Source: an uncultured PS1 clade bacterium (GTDB taxonomy: Bacteria; Pseudomonadota; Gammaproteobacteria; PS1; Pseudothioglobaceae). From it: DNA of 5,535 bases. The stretch lies in contig CALFDA010000025.1 in NCBI GenBank assembly GCA_937950605.1, forward strand, positions 1 through 5,535. Reading direction: 5' to 3'. The translations under genes were made by a program, and so were the position numbers. Numbering within the stretch: position 1 is the first letter of the stretch; every line of letters begins with the position of its first letter. Under the pieces are notes generated by a model. The model ran no database searches. It was not told the origin of the DNA and saw only the letters and a program-made list of their open reading frames with translations. Positions 1 to 4,858 of this stretch are shown piece by piece.

Positions 1-94
1 ACGGGTCGACGGAGTGGTGGATGGGCCTGTCCACTCCAGCGGAGCCGGACCGCCGAGCCATCGGCTAGGCTGCGCCCCATGGGCAAGCCCGAGA
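1..94. other. GC-rich block with abrupt composition boundary
   Basis: The first 90 bases are about 72% G+C by hand count and the following 90 about 31%; the switch falls near base 95. The block contains a perfect 7-bp inverted repeat, GGAGTGG (11-17) and CCACTCC (31-37), and a shorter one, AGCC-ATC-GGCT, just before base 66. It resembles nothing else in the window. It could be the edge of foreign DNA, a structured RNA fragment I do not recognise, or a chimeric join made during library preparation or assembly. The sequence alone does not decide between these. Confidence 0.6.
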
Positions 95-498
95 GATTAA
101 ATGGTGAACAATGCAGGGAAATTGTGGCGCAACAAAAAGTGTCTATATCTCTAAAAATAGAAAGTTTATTAAAACAATTCTTTGGAGAAAAAATTGAAAA
201 ATCTGAAAATAGAGTTATATTGTCGGAATCTCAATCTGATGAATTAAGATGGCATGCAGTTACCTATTTAAACTCATTAGAATCTATATTAGTAGCTTGG
301 CAATATTCTATAGTTGACCGTGAAATTATAGAAAATGAATTTGCCTATCTTATCAGTTCGACTGATGGACATGAGGCACTAAAAGATTTGAGGTTAGCCC
401 TTGGAGGAAGCGAATCTTATCCAGCCATAGAAGTTTTTGTAAATCATGTGAAAGAAAAAGAAAAAACAAAATTAATTGATAAATCAAGGATAATGTGA
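79..498 (+). CDS. Hypothetical protein, probably the C-terminal part of a longer gene; start uncertain
   Basis: This is a 139-residue frame that I do not firmly recognise. It is soluble-looking, helical and charged, with no signal peptide or membrane segment. The stretch LNSLESILVAW followed by DREIIENEFAYL (about residues 64-90) is reminiscent of the cytoplasmic part of DUF4760 or AbiC-like 'phage abortive infection' proteins, but this is a weak, memory-based impression. The frame is open back to base 1 without a stop. The ATG at 79 lies inside the GC-rich block and lacks a Shine-Dalgarno sequence, so the first ~5 residues (MGKPE) probably do not belong to the native protein. A GTG at 124 preceded by AGGGA (115-119) is an alternative start. 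Most likely it is a truncated gene fused to unrelated sequence, or an assembly join. The C-terminus is very lysine-rich. Confidence 0.5.
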   Translation: MGKPERLNGEQCREIVAQQKVSISLKIESLLKQFFGEKIEKSENRVILSESQSDELRWHAVTYLNSLESILVAWQYSIVDREIIENEFAYLISSTDGHEALKDLRLALGGSESYPAIEVFVNHVKEKEKTKLIDKSRIM

Positions 499-611
499 TT
501 ATTGCCTCTAAAGGTAAATGCTACACAGTTATACGCGCCTATGACTTTATTTACTTCTTGATGAGCAAGTTGTTTTTCAATAACATCAAAGCAAGGGACA
601 TTTTTCATTAA
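495..611 (+). CDS. Possible small ORF overlapping the end of the preceding gene
   Basis: This 38-codon frame starts with GTG and overlaps the preceding stop codon as GTGA (495-498), an arrangement common in translationally coupled genes. AAGGA (486-490) lies just upstream as a possible ribosome site. The product begins MIIASKGKCYTVIRAYDF and has a hydrophobic aromatic middle. I do not recognise it. It may be a chance frame or the start of a decayed gene; length and lack of homology keep confidence low. Confidence 0.18.
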   Translation: MIIASKGKCYTVIRAYDFIYFLMSKLFFNNIKARDIFH

Positions 612-674
612 GAATAGTTTGTTGCAATAGTTCTATGGACATGAGTTGCCATCTCGCCAATATAATTGATTATG

Positions 675-726
675 TGTCATAACAACTTGAGTATGTATAC
701 AAGCATGGTGAAGTATTGTTATGACA
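675..726. repeat. Inverted repeat, 11-bp perfect arms
   Basis: TGTCATAACAA (675-685) and TTGTTATGACA (716-726) are perfect reverse complements separated by 30 bases. The spacer has its own near-palindrome: CTTG (686-689) pairs with CAAG (700-703), and GTAT (691-694) with ATAC (697-700). No T-tract follows on either strand, so it is not an obvious terminator. It may be a protein-binding site or an element end. Confidence 0.6.
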
Positions 727-743
727 ATGACAAACAAGTATGT

Positions 744-759
744 AATTCTTCCAAGAATT
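744..759. repeat. Short palindrome, 7-bp arms
   Basis: AATTCTT (744-750) and AAGAATT (753-759) are separated by CC. It is compact and operator-like, but it sits in a gene-free stretch and no promoter is evident beside it. Confidence 0.4.
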
Positions 760-800
760 TCAAAATATAAATTTAGGGAAATAATTTAAGTATTTTTCAC

Positions 801-825
801 TGGATTTGAACACAGTTCAAATCCA
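801..825. repeat. Hairpin-forming inverted repeat, 11-bp perfect arms, 3-base loop
   Basis: TGGATTTGAAC (801-811) and GTTCAAATCCA (815-825) flank the loop ACA. It is the strongest hairpin in the window. Downstream on the plus strand is AAAAATTAG, and the minus strand continues GTGAAAAATA, so neither side has the T-tract of an intrinsic terminator. The arm sequence GTTCAAATCC looks like a tRNA T-arm, which may be coincidence. Confidence 0.6.
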
Positions 826-1005
826 AAAATTAGCAGGGTTGAGCAGATAAACAGTCAACAAATATTTGATAGCTATTAGAGGTCATATTATTGAAATTTC
901 TATACTTCAATCTGATTCGCTGTAGAGACAAATAATATAGATTTTGATTTGTTTTGCGCTGGTTTCCATACATCTATGTTTTAGTGTGTTTTGACACAGT
1001 GCCTT

Positions 1006-1881
1006 TCATTCCAACAAATTAATAGCTTGTATCATATCTTCCATACTAGAATGAACATAGCCAAGTGTGGTATGCACACTGCTATGTCCAAGCAGGTTCT
1101 GCACAGTTTTAATACTCGTTTTCCCATTATTAGCCAACTTAGTTGCAAAGGTGTGACGGAAGCGATGTGGTGAGACTTTGAAGTTTAGTTGTTCTGATGC
1201 TTTTTGAAAGAATTTAGCGATATGCTCAATGTCCATTTTCTTGGCTTTGTAGATAGGATTTATTAAAGTGATATTAAAGATTTGAGCATGCATATTTTGA
1301 TTTAAATGTTTGGTTTGTTGTTTGATTAGCAAAATACTGCTGATAACTGCATCATTTATTGGAATAGTGTATTGTCTTTTAGTTTTAGAGCTACTTGCTC
1401 TTAGTGTTAATTGTTGATTGTCTAAATCAAAATCTGCATAAGTAAGGGCAACTAATTGTTTTCTTCTTATGCCTGTGTAATGTAGAGTGGTAATAACACA
1501 AGACCAGAACCAGCCATATTGAATGCTTTTACAAAAAGCAAATAACGCTTTAATCTTGCTATCACTTAGCAGATGATGCTTTTTTGGATAGTGAACAATA
1601 CCTTTTATTTCTTTAAATGGATTTTTGTTAATTAGTTTAGATTTGACAGCTGTTTGCAACAAAGCTTTCATATGACGATGATAGTTATTCCAATTTCCTG
1701 CACTAGAGCGTCTTAGGATATTATCTCTCCAATCGAGGATTGTTTTATGTGTAATTGACAACATCTCATCAATACCTGTATCTTTAGCAAATATTGAGGC
1801 AACAGAGTGATATTTTTTTATTGTCTCAGGAGCTAGAACATTTTCCTTTGCATGCAAATTAACTAACTCTTTTAATGTCAT
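1006..1881 (-). CDS. Tyrosine-type site-specific recombinase/integrase
   Basis: The product is a tyrosine recombinase of 291 residues that should cut and rejoin DNA at attachment sites through a covalent 3'-phosphotyrosine intermediate. Residues 1-95 form the helical SAM-like core-binding domain; residues 105-291 are the catalytic domain. All expected catalytic residues are visible: R139 (TGIRR), K166 (SSSKTK), H239 and R242 (PHRFRHTFAT), H266 (LLGHSS) and nucleophile Y275 (TTLGYVH). There is no large N-terminal arm-binding domain, so it resembles XerC/D-sized recombinases and short island integrases more than lambda Int. I chose the ATG at 1881 because AAGGA lies 7 bases upstream (1889-1893 on the plus strand). 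An ATG at 1911 would add 10 residues but lacks a ribosome site and directly follows a TATAAT box. It is divergent from the gene at 2151. The gene looks intact; the target site is unknown. Confidence 0.93.
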   Translation of the reverse strand: MTLKELVNLHAKENVLAPETIKKYHSVASIFAKDTGIDEMLSITHKTILDWRDNILRRSSAGNWNNYHRHMKALLQTAVKSKLINKNPFKEIKGIVHYPKKHHLLSDSKIKALFAFCKSIQYGWFWSCVITTLHYTGIRRKQLVALTYADFDLDNQQLTLRASSSKTKRQYTIPINDAVISSILLIKQQTKHLNQNMHAQIFNITLINPIYKAKKMDIEHIAKFFQKASEQLNFKVSPHRFRHTFATKLANNGKTSIKTVQNLLGHSSVHTTLGYVHSSMEDMIQAINLLE

Positions 1882-1914
1882 GGTTTTTTCCTTATGTTTT
1901 AAAAAAGGCATGCG

Positions 1915-1920
1915 ATTATA
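1915..1920 (-). promoter_or_regulatory. Candidate -10 box for the recombinase gene
   Basis: A perfect TATAAT reads on the minus strand 34 bases upstream of the chosen ATG at 1881. The region 16-18 bases further upstream (AAGAGA) is a poor -35, so expression may be weak or activator-dependent. Transcription starting about 7 bases downstream would begin at or just beyond the ATG at 1911, which argues that this earlier ATG is not used. Confidence 0.35.
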
Positions 1921-1990
1921 TAGAGGTTGAATATTTTTCTCTTGGTGGGTTGATTAGAATTAAGAACAAAAGCAGAAAAAGCAGGATAAG

Positions 1991-2122
1991 ATGAGACGAG
2001 ATGAAAGCAAAAGAAGGATAGACGAAATCAAGGAGTTACTAATCCTATTGCCAAAAAAAAACATAGCTGAATCTTTATGCATACACAGAGTTTGTTTAAC
2101 CTTGCTTTTTGTGTTAGTATAG
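1991..2122 (+). CDS. Small ORF, 43 codons, with helix-turn-helix-like sequence
   Basis: The frame starts with ATG at 1991, 5 bases after AGG in AGGAT (1983-1987), and stops with TAG at 2120-2122, 28 bases before the start of the large membrane-protein gene. The first 33 residues are strongly charged, then contain LLPKKNIAESLCIHR, which looks like the start of a helix-turn-helix. The last ten residues (CLTLLFVLV) are hydrophobic and do not continue such a fold. It could be a truncated regulator, a small leader peptide or a chance frame. It contains a run of nine A bases, where an indel could have shortened a longer gene. Confidence 0.3.
   Translation: MRRDESKRRIDEIKELLILLPKKNIAESLCIHRVCLTLLFVLV
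2092..2120 (+). promoter_or_regulatory. Candidate sigma70-type promoter for the membrane protein gene
   Basis: TTGTTT (2092-2097) and TAGTAT (2115-2120) are separated by 17 bases and lie 31 bases before the ATG at 2151. The match is moderate (3/6 and 4/6 to consensus). No strong Shine-Dalgarno sequence precedes the ATG; only AATAAG is near it, so translation may be weak. Confidence 0.35.
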
Positions 2123-2150
2123 CAACTTAACATTACAAAAAATAAGTCTT

Positions 2151-3542
2151 ATGAAATCGGTATTGAAAAATAAATGGAATAAGCCTTTAGAAGGCTATAA
2201 AAGTAAGCGTGAACCTGTATCTGATGCCAACTGGTTTGCAAAAGCTGCAACCGCTTGTGAAAATGTATCTGATGCGTTATTGAGAGAGAAAAAAGGTTAT
2301 TCATCAAAAATTGTAAAGGTTGCAGTAGGAAAATTAGGGGCTGCAAGCACATCAACTGGTATATTTTCTGTTGCATCACTGCTTGGCAGTGCATCTACAG
2401 GTACTTCTATAGGGACGTTATCTGGTGCCGCATTTAATAATGCTGCTCTTGCTTGGGTGGGTGGAACTGTGGTTATGGGCTCTATAATTGTGGGAGTAGC
2501 AGCATTAGCAGGGGGTGTTGCTATTAGTCGGGTTTTGACAAAACATCTATACGGAAAAAAACGTAAATTGTCAGAATTAGATCAGAAGGAATGCAATATA
2601 ATTGATGCGTGCCATGGGTTAGCAACAGCATTTCGCCAGCAGAAAAAATCTAGACAGCCGATTAATCTAGTTGTCGCAAAGGCTATTTATGAAGATGCAC
2701 TCCAACCACTTGGTGATGACTTGCTCGATGCTCAGTCAAGAATCAATAATTGGCCTTATAAAGCTAAGCGGAATCTAAAGACTGCAATAGGCGAACTCCA
2801 AGACATCACAAATTGGTTAAAGGATTGGTTAGAAAACAATCCTAATGTATCTATTGGGGTTGTTTCATCAGTTTTTCTGCAGTTGTTATCTGATGATGTT
2901 CCATCTTTTGATAACAATGAAGAACTAGTAATAGATGCGTTGAGACGTTCTATCCCTAAATTAAAAGAAGCTACAAACGCAGAAATTGCTGAATATATCC
3001 AATCAAAAAATCCAGATCAACTTGTTGGTTTGCAAAACAATGTTAAAGGCATCTACCATGAACTGCGATTTGCAAAAGCAGAAAATGCTGATGCAGATGA
3101 GTATGTGGCAGAATTATTTGAGTCGACGAATCACCCAGGAGCTGATATACGCATAACCAATACTCTCACAGGCGAAATAAAAGATGTGCAGTTAAAAGCC
3201 ACTGATTATCTAGCGTATATCAAGCAACATAATCAGAAATATGAGAATATAGAAGTGTTTGCTACCGATGAGGTAGCTTCACAGGACGATGATATTACAT
3301 CAACAGGAATAACGAATAAAGAGCTAAATGAAGATGTAGCAACGACATTTGAAAAATTGGATAATGATGACGAGTTTGGTGTAGCATCAAGTATGACAGT
3401 TGCCGCAATGGTATCTCTAGCTAGAAACGTGAATGTTGTATTACGAGGTAATAAGATGACATCAAGTGAAAAATCTAAGCTACTTAAAGATGGTATGGTT
3501 TCTACAGGTGTTGCGGGAATTGTCTCATTATTGATTAGCTAA
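2151..3542 (+). CDS. Putative membrane-associated protein with PD-(D/E)XK nuclease-like domain
   Basis: This 463-residue protein matches no family I can name, but its architecture is readable. Residues 1-54 are charged and helical. Residues 55-128 are a Gly/Ala/Ser-rich hydrophobic region (KLGAASTSTG, SGAAFNNAALAWVGG, GVAALAGGVA), with the clearest membrane-spanning candidate at about 105-128. Residues 136-290 are a mostly helical linker. Residues 298-372 carry a PD-(D/E)XK-like pattern: E304 in GIYHEL, D332 in HPGADIRI, and Q347/K349 in DVQLKA. The acidic middle position of the usual ExK is Q, an accepted variant in this superfamily. Residues 375-408 are acidic; residues 411-430 and 448-462 are again hydrophobic. 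There is no cleavable signal peptide. It is alone on this strand beside a recombinase gene, as mobile-element cargo. I infer a conflict or defence effector that joins membrane action with nucleic-acid binding or cleavage; activity is unproven. Confidence 0.8.
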   Translation: MKSVLKNKWNKPLEGYKSKREPVSDANWFAKAATACENVSDALLREKKGYSSKIVKVAVGKLGAASTSTGIFSVASLLGSASTGTSIGTLSGAAFNNAALAWVGGTVVMGSIIVGVAALAGGVAISRVLTKHLYGKKRKLSELDQKECNIIDACHGLATAFRQQKKSRQPINLVVAKAIYEDALQPLGDDLLDAQSRINNWPYKAKRNLKTAIGELQDITNWLKDWLENNPNVSIGVVSSVFLQLLSDDVPSFDNNEELVIDALRRSIPKLKEATNAEIAEYIQSKNPDQLVGLQNNVKGIYHELRFAKAENADADEYVAELFESTNHPGADIRITNTLTGEIKDVQLKATDYLAYIKQHNQKYENIEVFATDEVASQDDDITSTGITNKELNEDVATTFEKLDNDDEFGVASSMTVAAMVSLARNVNVVLRGNKMTSSEKSKLLKDGMVSTGVAGIVSLLIS

Positions 3543-3552
3543 CAAATTGATA

Positions 3553-3590
3553 AGCGTTTCAGCAGATTTGCTATTTTTAATAAAAACGCT
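3553..3590 (+). terminator. Possible weak terminator after the membrane protein gene
   Basis: AGCGTTT (3553-3559) pairs with AAACGCT (3584-3590). Within the loop, AGCA (3561-3564) pairs with TGCT (3569-3572), followed by ATTTTTAA. The inner hairpin plus T-run lies about 20 bases after the stop codon, a suitable place, but its 4-bp stem is weak. Confidence 0.3.
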
Positions 3591-3594
3591 ATAA

Positions 3595-3623
3595 TTGACG
3601 CAAACAGATTTTTGTGCTTATAT
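3595..3623 (+). promoter_or_regulatory. Good sigma70-type promoter upstream of the tRNA-Lys remnant
   Basis: TTGACG (3595-3600) is followed after 17 bases by TTATAT (3618-3623), preceded by TGC (3615-3617) as an extended -10. Transcription would start at about 3630, only a few bases before position 3635, where a 76-base tRNA ending at 3710 would begin. The placement is what one expects for a tRNA gene promoter. Confidence 0.5.
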
Positions 3624-3634
3624 TAGGACTGAAT

Positions 3635-3710
3635 ATCTGTTTTAGCAGTTAAATGGGACATCGGACTTTTAATCCGCTGGTCGAGCGTTCGAATCGCTCA
3701 CGACCCACCA
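3635..3710 (+). tRNA. tRNA-Lys(TTT): intact 3' half, degenerate 5' half; probable attachment site
   Basis: From 3662 on, the sequence is a convincing tRNA-Lys 3' half. The anticodon loop CTTTTAA (anticodon TTT) sits between CGGA and TCCG. A variable region follows, then a T-arm with stem GAGCG/CGCTC around TTCGAAT, then ACGACCC-A-CCA with encoded CCA. The 5' half is not functional. Bases 3635-3641 cannot pair with ACGACCC (GGGTCGT is expected) and no normal D-stem forms, although TTAGC..AGTT (3642-3650) recalls a D-arm with two bases lost. It is therefore either a decayed tRNA or, more likely, the 3' segment left when an integrative element inserted in tRNA-Lys. A tRNA-like promoter directly upstream slightly favours decay of a once complete gene. 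Confidence 0.6.
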
Positions 3711-3711
3711 T

Positions 3712-3729
3712 ATCATTTAGATCATTTAG
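3712..3729. repeat. Tandem 9-bp repeat next to the tRNA end
   Basis: ATCATTTAG occurs twice in direct tandem (3712-3720, 3721-3729), and a degenerate third unit, TAGTCATTTA, follows. It starts one base after the tRNA CCA, where integrase arm-binding repeats are often found. Binding by the adjacent integrase is inference. Confidence 0.45.
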
Positions 3730-3817
3730 TAGTCATTTATCCCGATTGCTTAGTATTTAAGCCTGTTTCCCACTTCATAATTAATGGCACTAACAACTAA
3801 TCTTTTAAACATTCTTT

Positions 3818-4846
3818 TCAGCAAAGGTAAAACAAAAGTAAAACCATGTTAGTTAATAACCCATTTTTTTTAGGTGGGTTAAGTTCTCTAATTTCTTGAA
3901 GATGATCAGGTGCAAAATGTGCATATCTTATTGTCATTTTTATATCGCTATGCACCAATGCTCGTTGTAAGACAAGAATATTGCCACCATTCATCATAAA
4001 CTGTGAAGCAAATGTATGGCGTAGTATATGGGTATTTTGACCTTTTGGTGTGTTAATGCCAGTTCTTTTAAGTGCATTGGCAAAGCTTTGAGCGCAAGGC
4101 GTGAATGGAAGTTTAGCTAAAATCTCGCTTTCAAGCCTTTTGCTAATTGGTAGAGTTCTATTCTTGCCACTCTTAGTATTGCTTAAATGCAGTGCACCGC
4201 TTACCACTTGTGCGGGTTTTAATTGTTTTGCTTCACTCCATCTAGTGCCAGTAGATCGACAGATTTTAATAACAGTAATTAGGCTATTATTCAAACTTTT
4301 CTGGGCTTCAGATAGCAATAAATAAATTTGCTCTTGAGTTAGAAAACACAATTCTGTTTCTTGAATTTTAAGCTTGCGAATATCCTTGATTGGATTATTC
4401 TCTAATTCACCTAGTCTCATTAATTCTGTAAAGACAGCATTAAGATAACTGTGATCGTGATTAACTGTGTTTGGTGTTACTTCATTTAAACGCCTTGCTC
4501 TATAAGCTGCAAACATCTTTTTATTAAAATCATCTACTTTTGGATTTTTGATTTTATTACAAAGAGCTCGCAAAATACGCAACCTACCAATACCATCTTT
4601 TAAGTTTTTGCCGTGTAATTCATACCAAAGCTCACACAACTCTAAAAGATGGCGTTGGTCTTTGTGTTTGCCACTATTATTCCAGTCTTTAGATTTATTG
4701 TTATTATAAAGAAGCTCGGTTGCAAAGCGCTTGGCTTCAGCCTGTGTTGCAAATAGTCTTTTATGGTGTTTACCATTTCTGCCACCGATTTTAATATTAA
4801 CTTCCCAGTTTTTGCCAGTTGCAGTGGTTTTGACTTTTTTAATCAC
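3818..4846 (-). CDS. int: P2-like phage/island integrase (tyrosine recombinase)
   Basis: This 342-residue recombinase closely resembles phage P2 integrase in length and motifs. Residues 1-48 form the N-terminal arm-binding domain (EVNIKIGGRNGKHHKRLF), about 65-155 the core-binding domain, and 165-322 the catalytic domain. Catalytic residues are R202 (STGTRWSEA), K225 (NTKSGK), H273 and R276 (THILRHTFAS), H299 (LVHSD) and Y308 (MTIRYAHFAP). The segment FMMNGGNILVLQ is nearly a P2-family signature. The usual LGH reads LVH, a mild variation that keeps the histidine. The start is GTG at 4846: an in-frame TAA lies 12 bases upstream, and the MIKKV N-terminus fits the family. No good ribosome site is visible, so translation may depend on coupling to the nuclease-like gene ending at 4859. 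The last ~13 residues are unusually hydrophobic. Its 3' end faces the tRNA-Lys remnant about 107 bases away, the usual layout for tRNA-targeted islands. Confidence 0.93.
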   Translation of the reverse strand: MIKKVKTTATGKNWEVNIKIGGRNGKHHKRLFATQAEAKRFATELLYNNNKSKDWNNSGKHKDQRHLLELCELWYELHGKNLKDGIGRLRILRALCNKIKNPKVDDFNKKMFAAYRARRLNEVTPNTVNHDHSYLNAVFTELMRLGELENNPIKDIRKLKIQETELCFLTQEQIYLLLSEAQKSLNNSLITVIKICRSTGTRWSEAKQLKPAQVVSGALHLSNTKSGKNRTLPISKRLESEILAKLPFTPCAQSFANALKRTGINTPKGQNTHILRHTFASQFMMNGGNILVLQRALVHSDIKMTIRYAHFAPDHLQEIRELNPPKKNGLLTNMVLLLFYLC

Positions 4847-4858
4847 GATGTTTTTGTT

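Larger units (their letters stand above)
499..1005. other. Gene-poor intergenic stretch with several inverted repeats
   Basis: Apart from the doubtful 38-codon frame at its left edge, I see no credible coding sequence on either strand. It is AT-rich and holds three perfect inverted repeats (675-726, 744-759, 801-825), listed separately. It lies beyond the 3' end of the recombinase gene, where element ends or recombinase sites can lie. No copy of the tRNA-Lys 3' end found at 3662-3710 is present here. Confidence 0.6.

Noticed and set aside
801..825. Strong hairpin considered as an intrinsic terminator of the recombinase gene
   Set aside because: No T-tract follows the hairpin on either strand, and it lies about 180 bases beyond the recombinase stop codon.
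991..1173. Plus-strand open frame over the 3' end of the recombinase gene
   Set aside because: It overlaps codons for the catalytic H, R and Y of the recombinase on the opposite strand, so it is a shadow frame.
2149..2394. Minus-strand open frame opposite the start of the membrane protein gene
   Set aside because: It is a shadow of the 463-residue gene; its sequence has no family-like motifs and no ribosome site.
3635..3710. Complete functional tRNA-Lys
   Set aside because: The acceptor stem 5' strand and D-stem cannot form; only the part from the anticodon arm to the CCA is sound.
3858..3880. AACCCA/TGGGTT inverted repeat as a terminator
   Set aside because: It lies within the coding sequence of the integrase C-terminus, with its A/T tract in the loop rather than after the stem.
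4101..4325. Plus-strand open frame inside the P2-like integrase gene
   Set aside because: It runs antisense to conserved catalytic-domain codons and has a low-complexity, Leu-rich translation.
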